A stretch of DNA of 37,045 nucleotides, taken from assembly GCA_902591275.1 (NCBI GenBank), contig CACJAC010000010.1, forward strand, positions 1-37,045, in the 5' to 3' direction. Shown here piece after piece: positions 15,881-24,702 of the stretch; positions within the stretch are counted from its first letter, which is position 1, and every line of letters begins with the position of its first letter. A program made the position numbers and the translations under genes. The notes below the pieces were generated by a model. The model was not told the origin of the DNA. It was given only the letters and a program-made list of their open reading frames with translations, and did not search any database. The stretch comes from an uncultured Prochlorococcus sp. (GTDB taxonomy: Bacteria > Cyanobacteriota > Cyanobacteriia > PCC-6307 > Cyanobiaceae).

Positions 15881-18800
15881 CTTTAACTCCCTCGATTTTA
15901 TCCTCTACTTCTTGGTATAGTTCTTTCAACTGTTCTATATTCTCATCTGAAGTTTCCCAATATCCTCTTCCATTAACTTCTAGCAATGTTCCAACAATTC
16001 TTCTGAAACTATTAGGGTTAAGATCCATTAATCTTTTTCTCATCTCTTCGTCATTTATAAATGTTTCATTAGTTTCTTCATATACAAAATTATCTACTTG
16101 ACCACTGGTCGCACTCCAACCAAGAGTGTAATTAAGTCTGTTAGAAAGTTCTCTAACTCCTTCGTAGCCAGATTTGAGCATACCTTCGTACCACTTAGGA
16201 TTTAAAAGTTTTGTTCTTGAGTCTAATCTGATAGTTTCTCCAAGTGTCCTAACTTGAGCATTAGAAGTGGTTGTATCTGCTATGTAGCTACTTGGTTCTT
16301 TTCCGTCATCTCTTAAAGTCTTAATCAATTTTGTTGGATCTGAATCAAAATAATGACTTACATCTGTTAACGAAATCTCTGAAGAATCAAGGTTTTGAAA
16401 TGTAACATCTGCTGTTTTCATTACTGACTCAAATACCTCTCTTTTTTGATTCATCTCACCTGGATTATCGGCATTAAAAGCATATGTTTTGCGTGATAAA
16501 TACATTTCTTGTAATTCATTTTCTTCCTCCCATGTTGAATTTTCTACGGCTAAATTAACATTTGAACTGTAACTTCCACTTGCATTAGAGAATACTCTCG
16601 CTGAAGCTTCTCTGATAGATGAGCCTTCTTTTTCTGCTTGTTCTAGTGAATGTTTCCTTACAAAATTAGATTCCAAAGGTTCATCAGCTTCAGCAGCTAA
16701 TTTGACTGCCTGATCTATTAATGCCATTTGATTGATAAATAAATCTCTAAATACTCCTGAACAGTTAACTACGACATCTATTCTTGGTCTACCTAATTCT
16801 TCTAAGGAGATTAATTCTAGTTTGTTTATTCTTCCAACAGAATCAGGTTTTGGTTTTACCCCAACAAACCATAAGATTTGGGCCAGTGATTCTCCATAAG
16901 TTTTGATATTGTCAGTTCCCCATAAAACACAAGCTATTGTTTCAGGCCAAGTTCCTTGCTCTTCCTTTTGTCTTTCGATTAATTTGTCAACAACAGACTT
17001 CGCTGCAGCTACTGCTGCTGTAGTTGGTATTGACTGAGGGTCAAGTGCATGGATATTTTTACCACTGGGCAAAACACCTGGATTTCTTATAGGGTCTCCG
17101 CCTGGTCCAGGTAAAACATAATTTCCATCTAGTGCTTTAATGAGGCTATCCATTTCTTTGTCTGCGCAGACCTGTTCCAGACAGAAAAGTAAGTAATCAA
17201 ATAATTTATTTAATTCCTTCTGATTAACTTCATTAAATCCATTTAAATTGCAGACTCTTAGCCAAGGGGTAGGTAGATTTAGACCAAAGACCTTAAGTAA
17301 ATCGAAAAGTTTGGAAAGAAGTGATTTTTCTAAATAAACTCTGCCCTCAACAATTTTTAAAGAGTTGACCATCGCAAAAATCGACTCTCTTGCTGTCTTT
17401 ATGATTTTTTCATTTAATTCTACAAATTTAAGTTCACCCTTATTATTCCCATCATAAATTTCTTCAATAGTTCGACCGATTGATTCTGCTAGTAATCCAG
17501 GAAGAGATCTTAATCCTTCTTGTTCTCTCTCTAAAGATGCAATGTTTACAAGTGTTGCAACAGCTTCTTCTGCTGTTGGAGCTTCTCCAATAGTATGAAG
17601 ACCGCAAGGTAACAATCTACTTTCAATTTCCATCAACTGTTTATAGACATTACCAACAAATAAATCTCTTTCATCTATTGAAAGTTCTTCTACGTCTTTT
17701 GAAGGAAGCTCTACATCTTTGTCAAGGTTACATTGTTTAGAAGTCTCAATTATTGCATTAACAATTTGAATACCCCTGCTATTTTCTCTTAATTGTTGGT
17801 AAGAACCAACTAGTTCACTTAGTTCTTTAAGTCCTTTGTAGAGTCCTGCATTTTCCGCTGGAGGAGTCAGATAACTAATAGTTGAAGCATATCCTCTTCT
17901 TTTCGCAATTGTTGCTTCAGATGGATTATTAGCAGCGTAGTAATACAAATTAGGCAATGATCCAATGAGAGAATCCGGATAGCAAGTTTCACTCATGCCC
18001 ATCTGCTTCCCAGGCATAAATTCAAGTGAGCCGTGAGTTCCAAAATGAAGAACAGCGTCAGCCCCCCAGATTTTTTCTACATAAGTGTAATAAGCAGCAA
18101 AACCATGATGAGGACTAGCACTTCTTGAATAGAGCAATCTCATGGGATCACCTTCATAACCGAATGTAGGTTGAACTCCTATAAAAACATTTCCAAAATG
18201 TTTTCCATAGACAAGAAGATTTTGTCCGTCACTATTAAGGTTCCCAGGAGGTTTACCCCAATTCTCTTCAAGTCTTTGTGAATATGGTGTAAACTCTTCG
18301 TATTCTTTTACTGACATCCTATGAGCAATATTTAACTCGGGAGAGCCATCCATCGCTTCAGGGTTGTTAATTACTTTTTCCATTAATTCTTTTGAATTAC
18401 TTGGAAGTTCGTCTATTTGATATCCTTTCGATTTCATTTCAAGAAGTACTCTGTAAATTGAACCGAAAACATTCAAGTATGCTGCCGTACCCACATTTCC
18501 TTTGTCTGGTGGAAAACTAAATACTGTGATGGCTAATTTTTTATCCTTTCTTTGTTTAACTCTTAAAGTTGACCATTTTATTGCTCTTTCAGCTATTACA
18601 TCAACTCTATCTTGGAGCGTATGCGCCTTTCCTGTGGCATCATCACGACCTGAGAGAATAATAGGTTCAATAGCACCATCAAGCTCTGGAATTGCAATTT
18701 GAAGTGCTACTTGAACAGGGTGTAAACCTAGATCACTATCTTCCCATTCTTGTGTGGTTTGGAAGACTAATGGAAGTGCAACCATATACGGTCTGTTTAA

Positions 18801-19886
18801 CCTTTTTAGGGCTTCAATAGCTTTAGGATGATCTTGTCTTGCTGGTCCACCAACTAGTGCAAATCCTGTTAGAGAGACAACTCCATCTACTATAGGTTTA
18901 TCCTTATTTATGGAATCATAATAAAATTCATTAACTGGTTTAGAAAAATCTAGACCTCCGCAGAAAATAGGCAATACCCTGGCACCTCTGTATTCCAATT
19001 CTTGAATAACAGCAACGTAATGAGCATCATCTCCCGTAACGATATGACTCCTTTGAAGCACTAAACCTATTGTTGGAGTTTTGTCATCTTTAGGATTTAT
19101 ATCTTTCCTATTATTTTCCCAATTTTGATATTCTTTAAGACTTTCAAACATGCAAGGAGCAAGAGGATGCCAAATTCCTAAATCTGGGAATGTTTCAGGG
19201 TCTTGAATTTTGAATTCTTCTATTTGATCCTTTATGGTTTCTGAAACAGCATACTTTTCAGAAATCATCAACAAGAAATTTTTTAAGTTCTCAGTGGTAC
19301 CACCTAACCAGTACTGAAAACTAAGAATAAATGTTCTAGCATCTTGAGCTTTTTCTACTGGAAGATATTTAAGTATTGAAGGTAGTGTATTTAATAACTT
19401 CAACATTGAATCTTGGAAACTTGCTCCATCAGATTCTTTTTTCTTTTTAATTAAATCTCCAATAATACTTTTAGATTGACCGAGTTGGGCCATACTAAAT
19501 GAACCTAACTTATTTAATCTCATTACCTCTGGCATGGAGGGAAAAACTATTGATGCTTTAAGTTTGTCTTTATATGGAGATACTGCATCAACCACTTTTT
19601 GAGCAAGGTCTTCAATAAAAATTAGAGAAGCGACGAATATTTCTGCATTAGCTATATCTTTTTTAAAATCTTCAAAATTACTATCATTTCTAAGTTCTTC
19701 GATGAGATAGCCACTAAGGTCTATACCTATTGGCCCATTCATTTCATTTATTGATTTTGCAGCTTCCGTTAAGGAATTTTGGTATTGTGGCTCAAGGACA
19801 ACATAAACTGCTTTTATTACAATTTTGTGTTTGTTATCCTCAACAGGAGATACTCTGCGGTTTGCTGAGCGGACCTGCGTAAACAT
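15876..19886 (-). CDS. chlH: Magnesium chelatase subunit H
   Basis: A 1336-residue protein and the largest gene here. ChlH binds protoporphyrin IX and, with ChlI and ChlD, inserts magnesium in the first committed step of chlorophyll synthesis, at the thylakoid or plasma membrane surface. The N-terminus ([22 protein letters not shown]) and the later blocks [59 protein letters not shown] and [19 protein letters not shown] (with the conserved His and Glu) belong to the ChlH/BchH/CobN family. The ending [20 protein letters not shown] is the typical C-terminal domain. Length matches cyanobacterial ChlH. It diverges from dapB over about 100 bases. acsF, another enzyme of the same pathway, lies about 13 kb away. 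Confidence 0.98.
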   Translation of the reverse strand: MFTQVRSANRRVSPVEDNKHKIVIKAVYVVLEPQYQNSLTEAAKSINEMNGPIGIDLSGYLIEELRNDSNFEDFKKDIANAEIFVASLIFIEDLAQKVVDAVSPYKDKLKASIVFPSMPEVMRLNKLGSFSMAQLGQSKSIIGDLIKKKKESDGASFQDSMLKLLNTLPSILKYLPVEKAQDARTFILSFQYWLGGTTENLKNFLLMISEKYAVSETIKDQIEEFKIQDPETFPDLGIWHPLAPCMFESLKEYQNWENNRKDINPKDDKTPTIGLVLQRSHIVTGDDAHYVAVIQELEYRGARVLPIFCGGLDFSKPVNEFYYDSINKDKPIVDGVVSLTGFALVGGPARQDHPKAIEALKRLNRPYMVALPLVFQTTQEWEDSDLGLHPVQVALQIAIPELDGAIEPIILSGRDDATGKAHTLQDRVDVIAERAIKWSTLRVKQRKDKKLAITVFSFPPDKGNVGTAAYLNVFGSIYRVLLEMKSKGYQIDELPSNSKELMEKVINNPEAMDGSPELNIAHRMSVKEYEEFTPYSQRLEENWGKPPGNLNSDGQNLLVYGKHFGNVFIGVQPTFGYEGDPMRLLYSRSASPHHGFAAYYTYVEKIWGADAVLHFGTHGSLEFMPGKQMGMSETCYPDSLIGSLPNLYYYAANNPSEATIAKRRGYASTISYLTPPAENAGLYKGLKELSELVGSYQQLRENSRGIQIVNAIIETSKQCNLDKDVELPSKDVEELSIDERDLFVGNVYKQLMEIESRLLPCGLHTIGEAPTAEEAVATLVNIASLEREQEGLRSLPGLLAESIGRTIEEIYDGNNKGELKFVELNEKIIKTARESIFAMVNSLKIVEGRVYLEKSLLSKLFDLLKVFGLNLPTPWLRVCNLNGFNEVNQKELNKLFDYLLFCLEQVCADKEMDSLIKALDGNYVLPGPGGDPIRNPGVLPSGKNIHALDPQSIPTTAAVAAAKSVVDKLIERQKEEQGTWPETIACVLWGTDNIKTYGESLAQILWFVGVKPKPDSVGRINKLELISLEELGRPRIDVVVNCSGVFRDLFINQMALIDQAVKLAAEADEPLESNFVRKHSLEQAEKEGSSIREASARVFSNASGSYSSNVNLAVENSTWEEENELQEMYLSRKTYAFNADNPGEMNQKREVFESVMKTADVTFQNLDSSEISLTDVSHYFDSDPTKLIKTLRDDGKEPSSYIADTTTSNAQVRTLGETIRLDSRTKLLNPKWYEGMLKSGYEGVRELSNRLNYTLGWSATSGQVDNFVYEETNETFINDEEMRKRLMDLNPNSFRRIVGTLLEVNGRGYWETSDENIEQLKELYQEVEDKIEGVKE

Positions 19887-19943
19887 TGGTTTTATTTAAG
19901 TATTTCTACCAGCCTACGAATGAAAAGACGTTATTGTGTGCAA

Positions 19944-19950
19944 TATAAAT
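19944..19950 (+). promoter_or_regulatory. Putative dapB promoter -10 box
   Basis: TATAAAT lies about 40 bases before the dapB ATG in the only gap that could hold the divergent chlH and dapB promoters. It is flanked by two imperfect inverted segments (GTTATTGTGTGC at 19930-19941 and GCGTGTAACAAC at 19952-19963). The box fits a bacterial -10, but no -35 is evident. Confidence 0.35.
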
Positions 19951-19988
19951 AGCGTGTAACAACCTTTTAAAAAAAAATTTTTAAAAAA

Positions 19989-20837
19989 ATGATTGAAAAT
20001 TCTAAAAAACCCATACCAGTACTAGTATCCGGAGCTTTAGGCAGAATGGGTAGCGAAGTTGTTAGTACTGTATTAAATTCTACAGATTGTGAACTTGTTG
20101 CAGCAATAGATATAAATGAAAAGAACAATGGCTCAAATATTTCTGAATTATTGAAGGTAAAAAATTGTGATGTTTTTGTTTCAAATGATTTTGAAGGAAC
20201 TTTATGTTCTGTTAGTCAAAATTATAGAAATGAAAAAATCAAACCTGTGCTGGTTGATTTTACTCATCCTGATTCTGTATATGAAAATACCAGATCGTCT
20301 ATTGCATATGGTGTATCCCCAGTAGTAGGAACTACAGGTCTAAGCCCTTCGCAAATACAAGATTTGTCTGTTTTTGCTCAAAAAGCATCGGTTGGTTGCG
20401 CAATAATTCCCAATTTTTCAGTAGGTATGGTTCTTCTTCAGCAGGCGGCATCGGTAGCTGCAAGGTTTTATGAGAATATTGAATTAATAGAGATGCATCA
20501 TAATCAAAAAGCTGATTCTCCTAGTGGGACGTGTATAAAAACTGCAGAAATGATTGAAGAATATCCAAAGAAATTTAATCAGAATTTAGTAAAGGAATCT
20601 GAGTCATTGAAAGGTGTACGGGGTGGGCTAAGAGATTCAGGAATTAATATACATTCTGTACGATTACCAGGATTACTAGCTCATCAGTTAGTAATTATGG
20701 GATCTCCAGGTGAAACCTACACAATTAAGCATGACACTATTGATAGAAAGGCCTACATGCCAGGAGTTTTACAGGCTATTAAAAAAATTGGTAATTATGA
20801 AACTTTAGTTTATGGACTTGAAAAATTGATTTTTTAA
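19989..20837 (+). CDS. dapB: 4-hydroxy-tetrahydrodipicolinate reductase
   Basis: A 282-residue NAD(P)H-dependent reductase of the diaminopimelate/lysine pathway. The nucleotide-binding loop GALGRMG is at 15-21, VDFTHPDSV is at about 89-97, GTTGLS at 114-119, and the catalytic block [14 protein letters not shown] at 168-181 contains H170, H171 and K174 for substrate binding and catalysis. C-terminal [21 protein letters not shown] is typical. Length is slightly above the 270 of E. coli. It starts with ATG at 19989 after an A-rich stretch and begins a plus-strand series; the next gene starts one base after its stop. Confidence 0.97.
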   Translation: MIENSKKPIPVLVSGALGRMGSEVVSTVLNSTDCELVAAIDINEKNNGSNISELLKVKNCDVFVSNDFEGTLCSVSQNYRNEKIKPVLVDFTHPDSVYENTRSSIAYGVSPVVGTTGLSPSQIQDLSVFAQKASVGCAIIPNFSVGMVLLQQAASVAARFYENIELIEMHHNQKADSPSGTCIKTAEMIEEYPKKFNQNLVKESESLKGVRGGLRDSGINIHSVRLPGLLAHQLVIMGSPGETYTIKHDTIDRKAYMPGVLQAIKKIGNYETLVYGLEKLIF

Positions 20838-20838
20838 A

Positions 20839-21480
20839 ATGTTAATTCCAATTAATTCAAGTCAAATTTCAAAACTTATTCCTGCAGTTGGTACAGGAAG
20901 TCAATTTAAGTACGCGTTGGGGAATCCGAGAAAAATTCTTCAAAGAGTAATAGTTTCTTCAATTGGTGGATTTATCTCATTAATTATTAGTTCGACTGGA
21001 GATCAAACTAATAATTTCTGGTTATTCCTATGTGTAGGTTTCTTTTTGTATATCATTTGGGGCCCAATTCTTGAATCAAGTAGAAAAAATTTGCAATTAA
21101 GAAAATATAAATTTTTTTCTATATTTGATGGCTATATATCAGATATCTATAAAACAGAGAAGATTGAAAGTTCAAGAGAACAATCTAATAGGCAAGGTCG
21201 ATTAGAAGTTATAGAAAACAAAAGGACTTGGTTAGTACTTGAATTAGAAGATGAAGATGGTTATTTGGAAAAATTAAGTTTTCCTATGGAAAATAAGCAC
21301 AGTCAAATTAGGGTGGGTTCGAGTATTAGGTGTTTAATAACATCTGATAACCGTAATTTTGACAGAGATTTTTATTTGACCGATGCTTGGCTTCCTGAAA
21401 TTAACTTATGGGTTGGTGAGTATCCCTATTTATTAAGACCAGCATTTGAGGAAATTTGCTATATTTATTTGAATAGATAG
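20839..21480 (+). CDS. Conserved cyanobacterial membrane protein, function unknown
   Basis: A 213-residue protein starting one base after dapB ends. The N-terminus holds LIPAVGTGSQFKYALGNPRK, a glycine-containing stretch I associate with a conserved cyanobacterial family sometimes labelled, without good support, as a phosphate transporter permease. Two hydrophobic spans are visible at about 36-52 and 58-74, then a cytosolic part with alternating strands (WLVLELEDEDGYLEKLSFPM), and a C-terminal DAWLPEINLWVGEYPYLLRPAF with several aromatic residues. It shows no permease features beyond the two spans, so I do not assign a function. Confidence 0.65.
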   Translation: MLIPINSSQISKLIPAVGTGSQFKYALGNPRKILQRVIVSSIGGFISLIISSTGDQTNNFWLFLCVGFFLYIIWGPILESSRKNLQLRKYKFFSIFDGYISDIYKTEKIESSREQSNRQGRLEVIENKRTWLVLELEDEDGYLEKLSFPMENKHSQIRVGSSIRCLITSDNRNFDRDFYLTDAWLPEINLWVGEYPYLLRPAFEEICYIYLNR

Positions 21481-21500
21481 TTTGATGTTTATATATTCTG

Positions 21501-22655
21501 ATGAAAAATAAATTCAATTTTAAAATTGTTGGGTCAGGTCCCACAGGTTTATTACTTTCAATTGCACTTTCAAAATTTGATTGCAATATTTTTTTAACTG
21601 ATTTATTAACAAAAGATAGATTAATTGATAAAGATAAAACTTATGCAATTACTCACTCAACAAGAAAAATCTTGTCTAAATTCAGACTTTGGGAAAAATT
21701 AGAACCATTTTTATATGGCTTTGATACACTTTCAATTTCAGATAGCGTAACTTCTGCTTTTACCAATTTATCAACCTCTGACTTAGATGATGATATTAGT
21801 TCTGCTAAAAATATTGGCTGGGTAATTAAACATTCGGATCTCATGAACGTATTTTTTCAAGAGATTGATAATTATGAAAATATTTTTTTTATGTCACCAC
21901 AGAGATTGTCACTTAAAAAAATATTATTCGATTATCAATTTTTTTCAACAGGAGCAAACTCACTTGATAAAAGAAGCTTAGATTTTGTTGATATAAAAAA
22001 ATCTTATAATCAGTCTTGTTTAACTTTTAAAGTTTCTCTTAGAGGTCATTGTGAAAAGCGCGCTTATGAAATTTTTAGAAAAGAAGGCCCCCTTGCATTA
22101 TTACCTTTAGAAAAAAACTTATATCAAGTAATTTGGACTTCCAGTACATTAAAGGCAATTGAAAGGTTAAACTCCGATAAGAATTTTTTAATGGATAATT
22201 TATCAACTATTTTGCCAGATGAATTTAAGTTGGATCAAATAGTTGGCGAATTCAATATTTTTCCTGTTTCATTATCCTTAAATTTACCAGTTTTAAATTT
22301 TAAAAAATTAGTTTTTGTAGGAGATGCATTTCATACATTTCATCCTGTTGGTGGTCAAGGTCTAAATATTTGTTGGAGAGATGTAAATACTATTTATGAT
22401 CTTTTTAATAAAAATACTGCTATTACTAAAATGCAATTGATATTATTTAAATTTAATTATTTTTCAAGTAGGATTTTAGATATTATCGTTACCATTTTCA
22501 TAACTGACACATTGATATCAATTTTTGCTAATGGAAACGTTTTTTTATTTCCAATAAGGAAGTTTTCATTTTTAATGTTAAATAAATTTCTTTTTACAAA
22601 AAAATTAGTCCTAAATCAAATGACTAAATCTCTCATTTACTCAAGTATTAAATAG
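21501..22655 (+). CDS. FAD-dependent monooxygenase, UbiH/Coq6-like
   Basis: A 384-residue flavoprotein hydroxylase of the p-hydroxybenzoate hydroxylase fold. The dinucleotide-binding motif GSGPTG is at 11-16, right after the first strand. The second FAD motif VFVGDAFHTFHPVGGQGLN (271-289) is a near-exact match to UbiH/UbiF/Coq6 proteins, which hydroxylate quinone rings. The middle motif, usually 'GADGxxS', is degenerate (STGANSLDKRS at about 149-159). In cyanobacteria, such enzymes may act on plastoquinone-type or other aromatic substrates; the real substrate is unknown. The hydrophobic C-terminal 70 residues could contact the membrane where quinones lie. Confidence 0.8.
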   Translation: MKNKFNFKIVGSGPTGLLLSIALSKFDCNIFLTDLLTKDRLIDKDKTYAITHSTRKILSKFRLWEKLEPFLYGFDTLSISDSVTSAFTNLSTSDLDDDISSAKNIGWVIKHSDLMNVFFQEIDNYENIFFMSPQRLSLKKILFDYQFFSTGANSLDKRSLDFVDIKKSYNQSCLTFKVSLRGHCEKRAYEIFRKEGPLALLPLEKNLYQVIWTSSTLKAIERLNSDKNFLMDNLSTILPDEFKLDQIVGEFNIFPVSLSLNLPVLNFKKLVFVGDAFHTFHPVGGQGLNICWRDVNTIYDLFNKNTAITKMQLILFKFNYFSSRILDIIVTIFITDTLISIFANGNVFLFPIRKFSFLMLNKFLFTKKLVLNQMTKSLIYSSIK

Positions 22656-22660
22656 AATTA

Positions 22661-22858
22661 ATGAATAATTATGTATCCAGAGAAATGATAATTTATTTAT
22701 TTAATGTATTAGGTTTAGATGAAACTACTATTGAACTTGGTATAAAATTATCTATAAAAAATAACACTCCATTACCAATACTATTATGGAGTTATGGAAT
22801 GCTAACTATTGAAGAACTAGATAAGTTATATTCATTTTTATTTCAAAAAATGGATTAA
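22661..22858 (+). CDS. DUF2949 small cyanobacterial protein
   Basis: A 65-residue helical protein. The pattern LFNVLGLDETTIELGIKLS, then PLPILLWSYGMLTIEELDKLYSFL, matches the cyanobacterial DUF2949 family ('aLPivLWsYGLltleQLd.ll.wl'). Function unknown; no catalytic residues are seen. It starts five bases after the monooxygenase ends and is followed, after about 40 bases, by the DUF3038 gene, so it is probably in the same transcript. Confidence 0.75.
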   Translation: MNNYVSREMIIYLFNVLGLDETTIELGIKLSIKNNTPLPILLWSYGMLTIEELDKLYSFLFQKMD

Positions 22859-22896
22859 TTATTCTGTTATAATTTGTTCATATTTTATAAAGAACA

Positions 22897-23421
22897 ATTA
22901 CAGTTTTAACTAGGGTAAATCAGGTATCAAGAAAATCTATAGAGAAGCTTGATTTATTATTATTAATACTAGAAACTATTGACTTAAATGGTATCCAGTC
23001 AATTTACGCCTTATCAAATAGACTTAATCTAAATAATGTTTTACCAAATAAAGTTACTATTTGGAAATTGAGGAATAATAATCCATTGAGAAAATCTTAT
23101 GTTACTAACAATATTAAACTTAACGAATTCGATGCCTTAATTAGAATTACAGTTGAAATGTCAAAATATTTATATCCTTATATCAGAGAGATACTGAAAT
23201 CTAAAGAAGATTTTGAAGATAATTCAGTTATTTGGAATGATTTTAATAAGAGATTTATTGAGTTGATTAAAGAGAGATTTAATATTGAAAGTGTGAGAGT
23301 GAAAAAGCTTTTAAATCAAGCTGAAAATGATGAGATTATTATAAAATATTTGCTCACTTTATCTTTTTGCATTTCAAATCGGGGTTACCAAAAATTGAAA
23401 AATTTTTTATACGATTTTTAA
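22897..23421 (+). CDS. DUF3038 protein with unusual, uncertain start codon
   Basis: The frame is open from 22891 to the TAA at 23419-23421. The segment SIEKLDLLLLILETIDLNGI, then NKVTIWKLRNNNPLRKS matches the conserved N-terminus of cyanobacterial DUF3038 ('LDLLLLALEALDLnGseA...vxLWrLR..NPLRr'). The first ordinary-type start in frame is TTG at 23068, which would cut away most of that motif, and no ATG, GTG or TTG occurs upstream in this frame. The start is placed tentatively at ATT 22897, which gives 174 residues. DUF3038 is normally followed by DUF4335, as here. The function of the pair is unknown. The gene may use a rare start, or its start may have been lost by mutation. Confidence 0.7.
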   Translation: MTVLTRVNQVSRKSIEKLDLLLLILETIDLNGIQSIYALSNRLNLNNVLPNKVTIWKLRNNNPLRKSYVTNNIKLNEFDALIRITVEMSKYLYPYIREILKSKEDFEDNSVIWNDFNKRFIELIKERFNIESVRVKKLLNQAENDEIIIKYLLTLSFCISNRGYQKLKNFLYDF

Positions 23422-23422
23422 T

Positions 23423-24010
23423 ATGATGCAAAATAAATTGTCATTTCATCAGTCTTCAGCAAGTCTTGAAATTATTGGATTGCCAGATTATTCCAATAAT
23501 GAAAATAAAGATCAAATTTCTATAATTTCTCAATGGAAATTAACCATAGTTGATAAACCACTTATTGAAGGCAAAATTGAACATTTAGGGCCTATTATGG
23601 ATGCTTTTTATATTTATTCAAATCTTTTAATAAAAAACGAAATACCAATATACAAGTCTAAATTAATTGATATAAAAGCCGATAATCTCCACATACACAA
23701 TATTGTTCTCAAGAGCTCTAAACCAAATGTAAAGCCTTTAGTTTTAAAGATTGGTAATTCATTGCTTTCAGATACAATAAATTGTTTTGATCAGTTAAAT
23801 GAATCGCCAAATGTAAGAATTAAAACTTATGTACCTAAAAACATTCCTCAAAAATTAAGATTTGGGTTAAATAAAAAAGCGAAATTTTTCAATTTCTTTA
23901 TCACACCGTTTATTGCAATTTGCACTTTAATTCTATTCTCTTCTTCTTTTATTTATTTTGGTAATCCCTTTGAAAATATAGAAAAAAAAGAACTAATAAA
24001 TCCAGATTAA
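23423..24010 (+). CDS. DUF4335 cyanobacterial protein
   Basis: A 195-residue protein starting one base after the DUF3038 gene, as usual for this cyanobacterial gene pair (an ATG at 23426 is equally possible). The opening LSFHQSSASLEIIGLPDYS resembles the family N-terminus, where a short 'Y..PtCtLei' type strand begins a domain that includes FELRFDDP-like and GdreqLeaL-like blocks; here the related segments are WKLTIVDKPLIEGKIEHLGPIMDAF. The last 35 residues hold one membrane span (about 160-185). Function unknown. The context alone supports a shared role with DUF3038. Confidence 0.65.
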   Translation: MMQNKLSFHQSSASLEIIGLPDYSNNENKDQISIISQWKLTIVDKPLIEGKIEHLGPIMDAFYIYSNLLIKNEIPIYKSKLIDIKADNLHIHNIVLKSSKPNVKPLVLKIGNSLLSDTINCFDQLNESPNVRIKTYVPKNIPQKLRFGLNKKAKFFNFFITPFIAICTLILFSSSFIYFGNPFENIEKKELINPD

Positions 24011-24099
24011 AAAGCCATTAGCATCTTAAATACAAACACGATACTATGGGTTAATTTAATTTCAGAGTAATTATTAATTTATTCTTATAGCATTGATGT

Positions 24100-24468
24100 A
24101 TGGCAGATTTAAACATCCCAAATTTGAATCTTAATTCTGAAAAATATATTTTAAAAAAAAAATTAAGTTTAAGAAGAAAATCTAAAAAAAGATTATTTAC
24201 TGAATCTTTTTTTTTATTTATTTTGAGTGTTTTATTAGTTTATATAAATTATTTAATTCCTAATAAAAGTTTGCTGCTACAAAATCTACCCACTACTATT
24301 AATAAATCCTTTTTATTAATATTTAACCTCTTTACATATCTCTATGAAATATTTTTGGTAGTTTTTATTTTTGTCTCTTCTTTTATTTCTTGTATTTTAA
24401 TGGTAGGTTCTTTATATAGGTTATTAAGGATCTCTAAAAGAGAGTCAAAACAAATTACTTATAAATAA
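24100..24468 (+). CDS. Small two-span membrane protein, hypothetical
   Basis: A 122-residue protein with a basic N-terminus (KKKLSLRRKSKKRLF, about 19-33), one membrane span at about 35-52 and a second at about 84-106, and a basic tail ending SKRESKQITYK. With both ends strongly positive, both probably face the cytosol. I do not recognise the family. It lies 90 bases after the DUF4335 gene on the same strand and meets the acidic mini-protein gene tail-to-tail with one base between them. Confidence 0.5.
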   Translation: MADLNIPNLNLNSEKYILKKKLSLRRKSKKRLFTESFFLFILSVLLVYINYLIPNKSLLLQNLPTTINKSFLLIFNLFTYLYEIFLVVFIFVSSFISCILMVGSLYRLLRISKRESKQITYK

Positions 24469-24469
24469 T

Positions 24470-24631
24470 TTAAATAGGTTGCATTAGGCCGCCACTTCCT
24501 GAATCAGAATCGTCATCATCATTTTCTGTTTCAACTCCTAATAGAGCGTAAATACCAAGGGCTATTGACGAAATAATAATTGATAATGGTAAAATCGAGT
24601 TTTGAATTCCGACGTCTATATATTCACCCAT
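24470..24631 (-). CDS. Acidic single-span mini membrane protein
   Basis: With the ATG at 24631 this is a 53-residue protein: MGEYIDVGIQNS, one span (LPLSIIISSIALGIYALLG, about 13-31), then a very acidic tail (ETENDDDDSDSGSGG) ending LMQPI. An upstream in-frame ATG at 24667 would add 12 residues, but that extension is basic and contains a TATAAA-like sequence at the DNA level, so the shorter form is preferred. The layout of one helix plus an acidic stromal-side tail is common among small photosynthetic-complex subunits. I do not recognise a named family. The gene lies after mfd on the same strand. Confidence 0.5.
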   Translation of the reverse strand: MGEYIDVGIQNSILPLSIIISSIALGIYALLGVETENDDDDSDSGSGGLMQPI

Positions 24632-24702
24632 AATATAAAAAATTTTTATAAACCTAACCGAAATCAAACTGATTCGCGGATTTTAAATAATTATTTAATA
24701 AT

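Noticed and set aside
19930..19963. Inverted segments around the dapB -10 box as an operator
   Set aside because: As DNA, only about half of the positions are complementary; the apparent symmetry depends on G-T wobble pairs, so it is not a convincing operator.
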